A DNA stretch of 64,000 nt from Nitratireductor aquimarinus (GTDB taxonomy: Bacteria > Pseudomonadota > Alphaproteobacteria > Rhizobiales > Rhizobiaceae), in assembly GCF_017255295.1 (NCBI RefSeq), contig NZ_JAFKDE010000008.1, positions 186,001-250,000 of the forward strand, given 5' to 3'. A program made the position numbers and the translations under genes. Numbering within the stretch: position 1 is the first letter of the stretch; every line of letters begins with the position of its first letter. The notes beneath the pieces are model-generated. The model made no database searches. It had not been told where the DNA came from and saw only the letters and a list, made by a program, of their open reading frames with translations. Shown piece by piece: positions 1-7,842 of this stretch.

Positions 1-920
1 GGTCCATCACTGCCGCACACGCCGAATATCCCGAGCGCCCGATCAACATGATCGTCGCCTACAGCGCCGGTGGCGGCACCGACATTGCCGCGCGCACGCT
101 CGCGCCATTCATTGAGAAATATCTCGGCGAAGATGCTTCCATCGTTGTTCTGAACCGCCCCGGCGCAGGCGGCGAAATCGGCTTTACCGAGCTGGCGCAG
201 TCCAAGCCGGACGGCTACACGATCGGCTTCATCAACACGCCGAACATCCTGACAATCCCGATTCAGCGCAAAGCGCGCTACTCGCTCGAGAGCTTCACGC
301 CGATCGCCAATGTGGTCGACGATCCGGGCGCTTTCAGCGTGCTTCCGTCCAGCGGGATCAAGACGTTCGACGATCTGATCGCCTATGCAAAGGAAAACCC
401 GGGCAAGCTGACCTACGGCTCCACGGGCATCGGTTCCGACGATCACCTCTCGGCGCTGGAGTTCGAGCGCATAACCGGCGTTCAGCTCAAGCATGTTCCC
501 TTCCCGGGAAATGCCGATGTGCGCACGGCAACGCTTGGCGGCCACATCATGATGGCCAGCATGAACATCTCCGAGACGATTGCCGACGTTCATGAAGGCG
601 CGCTGCACGCGCTTGGCCAGATGTCCAATGAACGCTGGGATGGCGCGACCGAAGTTCCGACCTTCAAGGAAGAAGGTTACGACGTGATCATGGGCTCCAT
701 GCGCGGCATCGCCGCCCCCGCCGGCGTTCCTGAAGATGTCGTCGCCAAGCTGGAGGAAGCGCTGAAGGCTGCCGTTGCGGATCCGGAATTCCAGACAAAA
801 GCGAAGGAACAGCATCTGGCGCTGTCCTACATGAACGCAGCCGCGTACAAGGCTGAGCTCGAGTCGCTCGACGCGACGTTCCGCGAGCTTTGGGAGACGA
901 CGCCCTGGGTTCAGGAGTAG
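1..920 (+). CDS. tctC: Tripartite tricarboxylate transporter substrate-binding protein (TctC), 5' truncated
   Basis: Periplasmic solute receptor of a TTT transporter. The reading frame is open from the first bases of the window, so the start codon and most of the signal peptide are missing. The visible residues ITAAHAEYPERPINMIV look like the end of a signal peptide (cleavage after AHA) followed by the usual TctC beginning with YPxRPI. The next part, YSAGGGTDIAARTLAP, is the ligand-binding loop typical of Bug/TctC proteins (xPGGxxDxxAR in most; here SAGGGTD). TctB and TctA follow on the same strand. The substrate cannot be told from sequence; family ligands are mostly di- and tricarboxylates and other organic acids. 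Confidence 0.93.
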   Translation, partial: SITAAHAEYPERPINMIVAYSAGGGTDIAARTLAPFIEKYLGEDASIVVLNRPGAGGEIGFTELAQSKPDGYTIGFINTPNILTIPIQRKARYSLESFTPIANVVDDPGAFSVLPSSGIKTFDDLIAYAKENPGKLTYGSTGIGSDDHLSALEFERITGVQLKHVPFPGNADVRTATLGGHIMMASMNISETIADVHEGALHALGQMSNERWDGATEVPTFKEEGYDVIMGSMRGIAAPAGVPEDVVAKLEEALKAAVADPEFQTKAKEQHLALSYMNAAAYKAELESLDATFRELWETTPWVQE

Positions 921-1003
921 TCGCAAGACCGGTTGTTGTCGGCGGGGCCTGGGTCGTCATGCGTCCATTCGGATGCACAAAGGACGATCTCATCTGTTGA
1001 TGA

Positions 1004-1050
1004 AGCATCGGAATAACCGAAAAGCGGTTTCCGTTTTTCGGGACGATGCT
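1004..1050. repeat. REP-like palindromic intergenic element
   Basis: Imperfect inverted repeat: AGCATCG at 1004-1010 pairs with CGATGCT at 1044-1050, and inside it CCGAAAA pairs with TTTTCGG around the centre GCGGTTTCC. Elements of this form (outer GCATCG or GCATGAT arms and inner CCGAAAA arms) are, from general knowledge, scattered between genes in many Hyphomicrobiales genomes. It sits between tctC and tctB and could also act as an mRNA stem-loop that stabilises the tctC message. Its right end covers an ATG at 1046 that is therefore a poor start for tctB. Confidence 0.6.
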
Positions 1051-1087
1051 CTGGCCCCGCCTTCACTGTTTGGAGTGGGAGGGGGAT

Positions 1088-1546
1088 GTGAGACGAGCCG
1101 TTTTTGAAAGCGGATTCGCACTGGCGGCCGTTGTGCTGAGCCTGCTGGGTCTGCTTGAGGCCTGGAGATATTCGGGCGAGGGCGGTTTGATGCCGCGTGG
1201 CGTCATGACCCTCATGCTGGTTCTGTCAGGCTTATGGCTCGCCCAGTCCGTCAGCGCCCTGCGGCAGGCGGATGCGCCGATGCTTGCCCCCACTTCGGCA
1301 CAGCTGCGTGGCGCGCTCCTGCTGATTGTTGCAGGCGCAGCACTCCTCTTCGGCATGCGATTTGTCGGCTTCTACACGAGTGCGGCCATCATCGTGCCGA
1401 CGCTGGCCTGGGGACTCGGATACCGAAACCTGAAGGGCCTCATCATCGGCACGGTGCTGTTCGTCTGTGTGCTGATCGCCGTGTTCCGTTTCTTGCTGGT
1501 GGTCCCCTTGCCGCCCGAGATTATCCTCTTGCCGTTCGGAGGCTGA
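1088..1546 (+). CDS. tctB: Tripartite tricarboxylate transporter small membrane subunit (TctB)
   Basis: Small integral membrane subunit of the TTT system, about 152 residues with four hydrophobic segments, as usual for TctB. I chose the GTG at 1088 because the purine-rich run GGAGTGGGAGGGGG lies just before it, and because the alternative upstream ATG at 1046 falls in a palindromic repeat and adds residues unlike the family. It ends one base before tctA begins, so the two are almost certainly translated together. TctB sequences are poorly conserved; the assignment rests on size, topology and position between tctC and tctA. Confidence 0.85.
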   Translation: MRRAVFESGFALAAVVLSLLGLLEAWRYSGEGGLMPRGVMTLMLVLSGLWLAQSVSALRQADAPMLAPTSAQLRGALLLIVAGAALLFGMRFVGFYTSAAIIVPTLAWGLGYRNLKGLIIGTVLFVCVLIAVFRFLLVVPLPPEIILLPFGG

Positions 1547-1547
1547 T

Positions 1548-3062
1548 ATGGGGGACGTTTTTCAGCATATTCTTGACGCGCTGCCGCTGGTTTTCTCGCT
1601 GGGGACCATCATCGCGATGATCGGCGGAACGATCATCGGCATCGCGGTTGGCGCGCTGCCCGGCCTCTCGGCCACGATGGGCATCGCAGTCCTCATTCCC
1701 CTGACTTTCACCATGGAACCCGTGGTGGCGCTTGGCATGGTCGCGGGCATCTACAATGGCGCGATGTATGGCGGCTCGATCCCGGCCATTCTTTTGCGCA
1801 TTCCGGGCACGCCCGCGGGCATTGCAACCGTGTTCGACGGCTATCCCATGGCGCAGAGCGGCCATGCGAAGCTGGCGCTGCGCATCTCGCTGGTTTCCTC
1901 CAGCATCGGCTCTGCGGTCAGCGCAATTGCGCTTCTTTCGCTCGCGCCGCCGCTCTCGCTGATCGCACTGAAATTCAGCGCCGCGAACTATTTCTGGCTC
2001 GCCATCTTCGGCTTGATGACGATTGCCGTTCTTTTGTCCGAGAACCCGGTAAAGGGGCTTCTTTCCGCCTGTTTCGGTCTGTTTGTCGGCATGATCGGCA
2101 TCGACATGATGACCGGTATGGAACGCTTTGCCTTCAATGAGCTGGAACTCCTCAGCGGCGTGAACATCATCGTGTTGCTCACCGGTCTCTACGCCATCCC
2201 GCCGGCCATCGATCTGGCATTGAGCCCGAAAAAGCCCGATGCCGAAGTGAAGGCGATCAATGAAGAGGAAATGGCCTTTCGCTGGTCGAGCCTGATCCCG
2301 GTCTGGATCCGTTCATCGATCATCGGTGTCGTGACCGGCATCATTCCGGCACTTGGCGGCAATGTCGCTGCCCTGTTCGCCTGGAACGAGCAGCGACGCA
2401 GCGATGCCGACAAGGACAAATACGGAAAGGGCGCACCGGAAGGCGTTGCCGCACCCGAATGCGCCAACAATGCCGACACGGCGGCAACGCTTATCCCGGC
2501 GCTGACGCTCGGCATTCCGGGCAGTTCGGTGGCCGCCGTCATTCTCGGCGCGCTTCTCGTGCATGGCCTGATCCCCGGTCCACAGCTTTTCCGCGACAAG
2601 GCCGAGATCACCTACGGCTTCATGCTCGCGATGCTGGTCACCTCCGGGCTGATGCTCATTCTGGGCAGTGTCGGCGCGCGGGCCTTCGTCAATGTCCTGA
2701 AAATGCCCACGCAGCTCCTGGCCCCCATGATCTTCGTAATGGCCACCATCGGCGTGTTCGCCATTCACAACAGCATGTTCGAAGTCTGGCTGATGCTGGG
2801 TTTCGGTGTGCTGGGCTATGCGATGGAGAAGATGGATATCCCGACGGCCCCGGCGGTTCTGGCCGTTATCCTCGGGCCGATTGCAGAAGAGAACCTGCGC
2901 CGCGCCCTGCTGATTTCGGGCGAGGGCGTGTTCTCGCTGTTTCAGGATGTTATTTCGCTGCTTCTGGTGGCGCTCATTCTCGCAACCACTGCACTGCCTC
3001 TCGCCATGAAAATGTGGAGGCGCAGAAGAAGCCGGATCGAAGCGCTTGCCAGCAGAGATTAG
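1548..3062 (+). CDS. tctA: Tripartite tricarboxylate transporter large permease (TctA)
   Basis: Large membrane subunit of the TTT secondary transporter, 504 residues, the normal family length, with around 12 hydrophobic segments. Diagnostic stretches are GALPGLSATMGIAVLIPLT near residues 35-55, NGAMYGGSIPAILLRIPGTP near 65-85 and the second-half repeat GVAAPECANNADTAATLIPALTLGIPGS, which together form the TctA signature. It follows tctB with a one-base gap. Cation-coupled uptake of an organic acid delivered by TctC is the known role of the family; the ligand is unknown here. Confidence 0.96.
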   Translation: MGDVFQHILDALPLVFSLGTIIAMIGGTIIGIAVGALPGLSATMGIAVLIPLTFTMEPVVALGMVAGIYNGAMYGGSIPAILLRIPGTPAGIATVFDGYPMAQSGHAKLALRISLVSSSIGSAVSAIALLSLAPPLSLIALKFSAANYFWLAIFGLMTIAVLLSENPVKGLLSACFGLFVGMIGIDMMTGMERFAFNELELLSGVNIIVLLTGLYAIPPAIDLALSPKKPDAEVKAINEEEMAFRWSSLIPVWIRSSIIGVVTGIIPALGGNVAALFAWNEQRRSDADKDKYGKGAPEGVAAPECANNADTAATLIPALTLGIPGSSVAAVILGALLVHGLIPGPQLFRDKAEITYGFMLAMLVTSGLMLILGSVGARAFVNVLKMPTQLLAPMIFVMATIGVFAIHNSMFEVWLMLGFGVLGYAMEKMDIPTAPAVLAVILGPIAEENLRRALLISGEGVFSLFQDVISLLLVALILATTALPLAMKMWRRRRSRIEALASRD

Positions 3063-3084
3063 AAAGGCTGTCTTGCCAATTTCA

Positions 3085-3109
3085 GAAGGCTGCGCCATGC
3101 GCGGCCTTC
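3085..3109 (+). terminator. Stem-loop after tctA, possible terminator
   Basis: GAAGGCTGCGC (3085-3095) pairs with GCGCGGCCTTC (3099-3109) at 10 of 11 positions with a very short loop. There is no clear U-run, only TTC after the stem, so it may be a weak terminator or a message-stabilising hairpin between tctA and the GntR gene. Confidence 0.4.
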
Positions 3110-3173
3110 TTCACGTATGATGGGGAGTAGTATGAGGAGGCCGGCAGAGTCGCGTGATGCAGGAGGTAGCAAC

Positions 3174-3818
3174 ATGAATGTGACAGACACCGTTTACGTC
3201 AAGCTGAGACGGCGCCTGATCTCTGGCTATTACGATCCCGGCACCAAGCTGAAAGAGGAAATGCTGGCAAGCGAGCTGGAGGTCAGCCGGACCCCGGTGC
3301 GCAGCGCCATTGCGCGGCTGATCTCCGAGGGGCTTCTCATGCCGGGCGAAAAGCGCGGTGCGCTGGTCACCCCATGGCGCGAAGAGAACACGGCCGATGT
3401 CTTCACACTGCGCATCCTTCTTGAAGGTCACGGGGCTTTTCTGTGCGCCCAGCATGCCACCGACGAGCAGATAACCCTGCTTGAAAACACCTGCGATGAG
3501 ATGGAGCAGGCTTTTGCCGCGCGTTCGACGGGCTGGGTGAAGAAGCTCGATGCGGGCAACCGCACCATTCACGAAATGCTCTATGAGGGATCGGGCAGCG
3601 TGCATCTGCGCCTGTGCGGCCGGCATCTTCTGGAAATCCCGCAGGTGATCGGCGGTTTTTTCATCTATGAGGACGCCGATATCGAAGAGAGCCTTCGCCA
3701 GCACCGGGAGATCGTCAAGGCCATTCGCCTCGGGAATGGCGAATGGGCGCGGTCCGCCATCGCCTGTCACCTGAATGCCGCGCTGGAGCGCTTCAGGCGG
3801 CGCACCGGGGGCAACTGA
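3174..3818 (+). CDS. GntR family transcriptional regulator, FCD domain
   Basis: Regulator of 214 residues with an N-terminal winged helix (VYVKLRRRLISGYYDPGTKLKEEMLA then SELEVSRTPVRSAIARL) and a C-terminal all-helical FCD ligand-binding domain of the FadR/VanR type. I start it at the ATG at 3174, preceded by AGGAGG seven to eight bases upstream (3161-3166), rather than at the in-frame ATG at 3117, which adds a basic stretch unlike the family. It lies just downstream of tctCBA on the same strand and is the obvious candidate to control that transporter, probably in response to its substrate; this is inference from position. Confidence 0.93.
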   Translation: MNVTDTVYVKLRRRLISGYYDPGTKLKEEMLASELEVSRTPVRSAIARLISEGLLMPGEKRGALVTPWREENTADVFTLRILLEGHGAFLCAQHATDEQITLLENTCDEMEQAFAARSTGWVKKLDAGNRTIHEMLYEGSGSVHLRLCGRHLLEIPQVIGGFFIYEDADIEESLRQHREIVKAIRLGNGEWARSAIACHLNAALERFRRRTGGN

Positions 3819-3848
3819 GCCGCCCCCGGAAAATGCCCGTTAATTGAA

Positions 3849-3864
3849 AACCGCTCAGGCGGTT
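3849..3864. terminator. Short hairpin between convergent genes
   Basis: AACCGC (3849-3854), loop TCAG, GCGGTT (3859-3864). It sits exactly between the convergent GntR and choloylglycine-hydrolase genes and overlaps the latter's stop codon. The stem is short, so its role as a terminator is weakly supported. Confidence 0.3.
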
Positions 3865-4939
3865 ATTCGACGCCAAGGAAACGGAAGGGTTCGGCCTTCT
3901 GGAAATCCTCGTTGACGACGCCGGAATAGATGTTCGTCTGGTTCGGCCCGAGATCGAGCTTCATGACGCTGCCGGTTTCTTTCGAAAGATCCAGCTTGTT
4001 CATGTCGACCCAGAAGATGTTCGGGGTGAGCGCAGACTCGAAGAAGTAGAGCTTGCGCTCGTGATCGGCGACGGTGCGCCAGCGGGTCGAGGAAATGTTC
4101 GGCTGTTCGGGCGTGGAAATGCCGAAGGGAACCGAAGCATTGCGGATCACGCTGAAAGCGCTCGCGATGGTTTCGACCGCATTGTCCGTCTTCGGGATTG
4201 CGTTCACATAGAAGGAAGCGCGGGCGAAGCGGTCGGCTGCGCGGTTGGTGCCGGGCAGCATCACGGTGCCGCCAATCTGCTTCCAATACGCATTGAGCGC
4301 CAGCTGCTGATCGAAGGTCGGCGAATTGGTCATCACCTGATAGTCGCGGCTGTGGTGGATGACCTGCTTGCCGTCGATATATTCCACGATGGCGCTGTCG
4401 CCGCTCGCATCAGAGATCGAAAGATGAAGCGTTGCCAGCCGGGTTTCGCCGGGAACGTCTGCGGTGACAATGGTGTAGGGGTTTTTCTCCAGCGCCTCGA
4501 CGGTTTCGGCAACCGTTGCGAAATTGTCGAGCACATACTGCGCCCATGCGCCAAGCGAGAGCGTGGGCGCATCGCCTTCAACCTTCGGGTATTCGGACTC
4601 GACCAGCCACAGAACATTGGCAACGAGACCTGCCTCGTTCATGCCATCTGTCGTGGAAACGTCGTAGCCGGACGTGATGACGCTGCCATATTTCGACGTC
4701 CACTCGATCGAGTTCGGGCCAGCTTCGCCGGAGCGCTCCATGCCGCGCGGGAACACCCAGATGTTGGAGCCAACATCGGTTTTCCAGTCCATGGAACGGG
4801 CGGTGATAACCTGATCGGCAGCACCCTGATAGACAAAGCGGGTGCAGGCCTCGGCCGAGGTGGGCATCAGAACGCTGCTTGCCACGAAAGCAACGACAAA
4901 AGCGATTATTCCAAGGATGATTGTCATAGAATCTCTCAT
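3863..4939 (-). CDS. Choloylglycine hydrolase / penicillin V acylase family protein, exported
   Basis: Ntn-type linear-amide hydrolase of 358 residues. A hydrophobic N-terminal segment (residues 6-28) ends in SAEA, directly before Cys32, which would become the N-terminal nucleophile after cleavage. Other family positions are visible: Arg and Asp in ARSMDW, Asn in VMTNSP, and Arg in ADRFAR. Family members cleave the amide bond of conjugated bile salts, penicillin V or N-acyl homoserine lactones; Gram-negative members often prefer long-chain acyl homoserine lactones, so the substrate is open. ATG 4939 has GAGGAG about ten bases upstream; an in-frame ATG at 4927 is an alternative. It appears monocistronic, 129 bases downstream of the CBS gene. 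Confidence 0.88.
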   Translation of the reverse strand: MRDSMTIILGIIAFVVAFVASSVLMPTSAEACTRFVYQGAADQVITARSMDWKTDVGSNIWVFPRGMERSGEAGPNSIEWTSKYGSVITSGYDVSTTDGMNEAGLVANVLWLVESEYPKVEGDAPTLSLGAWAQYVLDNFATVAETVEALEKNPYTIVTADVPGETRLATLHLSISDASGDSAIVEYIDGKQVIHHSRDYQVMTNSPTFDQQLALNAYWKQIGGTVMLPGTNRAADRFARASFYVNAIPKTDNAVETIASAFSVIRNASVPFGISTPEQPNISSTRWRTVADHERKLYFFESALTPNIFWVDMNKLDLSKETGSVMKLDLGPNQTNIYSGVVNEDFQKAEPFRFLGVE

Positions 4940-5068
4940 TTCCGATAACTCCTCAGCCGAATAACGACTATACTGGAAACAAAACTATAAGATTCCGAAA
5001 TGTTGTGCTTGTGACAGAGCGAAATAGTGTTTCGTCCTGTCTTCGCGCATTTCCTCGAAGGATGAACT

Positions 5069-5464
5069 TCAGCCCAGCGCGACCAGCGCGGCCAGAACGT
5101 CCGAACGGCGCAACATGCCGACGAGGCGGGAGCCGTCGACAACGGGAAAGACCCGGTAGGGCTTTTCCAGAAAGGCTTCGGCAGCGCTCGTAAGATCGGT
5201 GGTCAGCGACAGGGTGACAACCTCGCTGCTCATGTGATCGGCGACGGTGCCTTTCCATTCCTGATAATAGCTCGCATTGAGCGCAGGCCGAAAACAGTCT
5301 TTCTGCGTGACGATGCCCATGAGCGCACCGCTGTCGTCGACCACCGGGGCGGCAGCTGCATCGGCCTCGACAAGAAGCGCGACGGCGCGGCGGATCGGCA
5401 TATCCGGTTTCAGAACCGGCATGTCCTTTTGCAGGATGGCTTCCAGGGTCGCGCCATTCGTCAT
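5069..5464 (-). CDS. Two-CBS-domain protein, last gene of the nqr operon
   Basis: Small cytosolic protein of 131 residues made of two CBS motifs: residues about 14-60 (MPVLKPDMPIRRAVALLVE, then VVDDSGALMGIVTQKDCF) and about 74-130 (MSSEVVTLSLTTDLTSAAEAFL, then FPVVDGSRLVGMLRRSDVLAAL). CBS pairs usually bind adenosine nucleotides such as AMP, ATP or S-adenosylmethionine. Its ATG overlaps the stop codon of nqrM (ATGA), so it belongs to the nqr-apbE-nqrM transcript. That suggests an energy- or redox-state sensor acting on the complex, which is inference. Not part of known Nqr complexes. Confidence 0.88.
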   Translation of the reverse strand: MTNGATLEAILQKDMPVLKPDMPIRRAVALLVEADAAAAPVVDDSGALMGIVTQKDCFRPALNASYYQEWKGTVADHMSSEVVTLSLTTDLTSAAEAFLEKPYRVFPVVDGSRLVGMLRRSDVLAALVALG

Positions 5465-5631
5465 TGCTGGCTCTCCTGCCGGCTACGGTTCGGGCAGCCC
5501 TCACAGGCGACATCTTTCAGGCAGGCCATGCCGCCGCAGGAGCCCTTCACGGGCCCACGCCCGGAAAACAGGCCGACGGCAAGGCCGGTTGCCGCGAGAA
5601 GAAAGATCGCCAGTGCGAGAAGGATCTCCAT
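5461..5631 (-). CDS. nqrM: Na+-NQR maturation protein NqrM
   Basis: A 56-residue protein with one N-terminal membrane helix (ILLALAIFLLAATGLAVGLF) followed by a Cys-rich tail: GSCGG, then MACLKDVACEGCPN. The GSCGG motif and four further cysteines match the NqrM family, which supplies iron for the intramembrane NqrD/NqrE iron centre. It lies directly after apbE, the classical place for this gene. Its start is an ATG at 5631, and its stop overlaps the start of the CBS gene. The assignment also implies that the NqrDE cofactor is really assembled in this organism. Confidence 0.88.
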   Translation of the reverse strand: MEILLALAIFLLAATGLAVGLFSGRGPVKGSCGGMACLKDVACEGCPNRSRQESQQ

Positions 5632-5640
5632 GCCCGTTCC

Positions 5641-6618
5641 TCAGATCAGGTGGCGGTCGAAACCGCCCGTGGTGACGGTCGAAAGTTGTGTGCCGTCCTG
5701 AAAGAGGAAAAGCGCTGCAATTCCGTTGCGCCGGGCGAGCGCGGGACCATCCGCATCCGCAGCGGTGAGCGCTGTGGCCCAGCCATCGGCCAGCATCGCG
5801 CTTTCAGCCAGAACCGAGACCGATGCAATCGTCCCGTCGACCGGCGCGGCATGGCGCGGGTCCATGATGTGGCTGTAGCGTCGTTCGCCGATCATATAGC
5901 TCTGCGCGCGCAGCCCCGACGTGGCGACCGCCATGCCGGAGGGCAGCCGAAGGCCGGCAACAGCGCCGATGGCGTCGGGGCGGGGATCTTCGATGGCGAC
6001 CTGCCAGTCGCGTCCCGAAGGATGCTGGCCGAGCGCCTTGAGTTCGCCGCCAAGATCGACGAGGAAGTCGCCATGGCCCAGATCCGCCACGCGGCGCGCC
6101 ACAAGGTCGAGCGCATGTCCCTTGGCGATCCCGCAAAGGTCCATGGTCAGGCCCGGCGCATCCTTGGCGAGACTGTTTTCCGTGGCCGCGAGCCCCTGCC
6201 AGCGCGGGATGCTGTCGCCGCTGATCGGGCCGAACCCCCAGCGCGCGATGAGCGGGCCGACGGTCGGATCGAACCAGCCATCGCTCGCCCCCGCGATGCC
6301 GAGCGCAGCCCGCGCGACCAGCGCGGTCTCTGCCGAAACCGGGGCTTCCTTGTGAGCGCGGTTGAAGGCGCTGATCTCGCTGTCGTCCCGCCAGGGCGAC
6401 ATCTGCCGGTCGACCTGCGCAAGGAGCGCATCAACGGGTGCGCGCAGCCTCTCGGCATCAGAACTGTCGGGCAGGGTGATGCGCCACGCGCTTGCAAAGG
6501 CCCGGCCTTCAATGGTGCGCGTGGCCGGGTTTTCCATCGCTGCACGGGCCCCGCCTGCGGTTGCCAGTGTCGCGCCGGTCAGCGCCAGCATGTGGCGGCG
6601 GGTAAGGTTCAGACGCAT
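5641..6618 (-). CDS. apbE: FAD:protein FMN transferase ApbE
   Basis: Flavin transferase of 325 residues that attaches FMN to threonine in the motif Dgxt/sGAT of exported or membrane proteins. It begins with a twin-arginine-like signal (TRRHMLALTGATLATAGGARA), so it acts in the periplasm. Family features include the N-terminal MSPWRDDSEISAFNRA stretch, VGPLIARWGFG, the DLCGIAKGHALD block and the YSHIMDPRHAAPVDG metal/FAD-binding region. It sits three bases after nqrF, and its obvious client is NqrC (Thr235 in DGITGAT). Whether NqrB is also a client is doubtful, because its motif appears to be missing. Confidence 0.96.
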   Translation of the reverse strand: MRLNLTRRHMLALTGATLATAGGARAAMENPATRTIEGRAFASAWRITLPDSSDAERLRAPVDALLAQVDRQMSPWRDDSEISAFNRAHKEAPVSAETALVARAALGIAGASDGWFDPTVGPLIARWGFGPISGDSIPRWQGLAATENSLAKDAPGLTMDLCGIAKGHALDLVARRVADLGHGDFLVDLGGELKALGQHPSGRDWQVAIEDPRPDAIGAVAGLRLPSGMAVATSGLRAQSYMIGERRYSHIMDPRHAAPVDGTIASVSVLAESAMLADGWATALTAADADGPALARRNGIAALFLFQDGTQLSTVTTGGFDRHLI

Positions 6619-6621
6619 CGT

Positions 6622-7842
6622 TCAGCCTCCGAAGTCGTCATTGTATATCATATGCGGCTCCACACCCAGTTTTGCGAGTGTGTTGAGCACTGCCGAGATC
6701 ATCACCGGCGGGCCGCACAGATAGTATTCGCATTCCTCTGGCGCGGGGTGCCCGGCCAGCGTGGAACGCACCGTGTCGTGAATGAAGCCGGTCGCGCCGG
6801 TCCAGCGATCACCCGGTGCGGGATCGGAAAGGGCGGGCGTCCAGCGGAAGTTTGGATGCGCTTTTGCGATGGCGTCGAATTCCTCGACATAGAAGAGGTC
6901 CGCTGCCGAGCGCGCACCATAGAAGTAATGCATCTTGCGCTCAGTGCCGAGGCCGATCTGCTCGTGGATCATCGCGCGCAACGGGGCCATGCCCACGCCG
7001 CCACCGATGAAGACCATCTCGCGCTGCGTCGGCTGAACGTGGAAATCACCGAACGGGCCGGATGCTTCCACCCGGTCGCCGGGTTTCAGCGAGAAAAGCC
7101 AGGAAGAAACGATGCCCGGCGGAATATCCGTCTCGCGGCCGGCCGGCGGCACGGCCAAACGGATGTTGAACACCGCACGGCCCGCATCCTCTGGCCGGTT
7201 GGCGATGGAGTAGGCGCGGGTAACAGACGTGTCGGAAACCGAGCGCATGTCAGGCCAGTCCGCAAGCCGCCATGTTTCACGGAACGCCTCGTCCACCGCC
7301 ATGTCCTGAAAGTCGAGTTCATAGGGCGGCGCGGTGAGCTGCATGAAACCACCGGCCTGAAAGTCGAATGGCTGGCCTTCCGGCAGTTCCAGAACGAGTT
7401 CCCGGATGAGCGGGGCCAGCTGGCGATTGGAGACAACACGGCAGGTGAAGCCTGTCGCCCCCAGGAAGGCCTGTGGCACGGTAACGGTGCAGGAGCCGCG
7501 CAGGGCGGTCTGGCAGGCAAGGCGCACATGCGCCTTGCGCTCCGCCGCTGAAAGAATGCCTTTTTCGGTCGCCTGCGGTTCGCCCGCCCCTTCGCCCTCC
7601 ACGGTGACGCGGCACAGCCCGCATGTGCCCGAGCCGCCGCAGGCGGCGGGAATGCCGATGCCCGCTCCATGCAGAACGGCAAGCAGCCGGTCGCCGCGCG
7701 CGGCCTCGATGGGCATGGTCTCGTTCACGGTGACCGTCAGCGCTTCCGCCGGAACCAGTTTGCGGCGTGTGGCCAGAAGCGCAAGCGTCAGCGCCACGAT
7801 CAGCGCGACAATGATGACGGCGCCCAAAAGGATCTCGGTCAT
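6622..7842 (-). CDS. nqrF: Na+-NQR-type NADH dehydrogenase subunit NqrF
   Basis: Electron-input subunit, 406 residues. One N-terminal helix (residues 4-24) is followed by a ferredoxin domain with Cys68, Cys74, Cys77 and Cys110 ligating a [2Fe-2S] centre (AACGGSGTCGLC, then RLACQ). The FAD domain carries RAYSIANRPE, and the NADH domain carries GGGVGMAPLRAMI and YYLCGPPVM. This is the standard NqrF architecture and length. The protein ends LGVEPHMIYNDDFGG; the terminal acidic/aromatic tail is typical of NqrF. The gene overlaps nqrE by four bases. It is the best conserved sign that the operon encodes a working NADH-oxidising complex. Confidence 0.97.
   Translation of the reverse strand: MTEILLGAVIIVALIVALTLALLATRRKLVPAEALTVTVNETMPIEAARGDRLLAVLHGAGIGIPAACGGSGTCGLCRVTVEGEGAGEPQATEKGILSAAERKAHVRLACQTALRGSCTVTVPQAFLGATGFTCRVVSNRQLAPLIRELVLELPEGQPFDFQAGGFMQLTAPPYELDFQDMAVDEAFRETWRLADWPDMRSVSDTSVTRAYSIANRPEDAGRAVFNIRLAVPPAGRETDIPPGIVSSWLFSLKPGDRVEASGPFGDFHVQPTQREMVFIGGGVGMAPLRAMIHEQIGLGTERKMHYFYGARSAADLFYVEEFDAIAKAHPNFRWTPALSDPAPGDRWTGATGFIHDTVRSTLAGHPAPEECEYYLCGPPVMISAVLNTLAKLGVEPHMIYNDDFGG

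Noticed and set aside
5464-7551. Very long plus-strand open frame of about 695 codons
   Set aside because: It runs antisense over nqrM, apbE and nqrF, which are clear family members. Its composition (Arg/Ala/Gly-rich, no family blocks) is typical of antisense frames in GC-rich genes.
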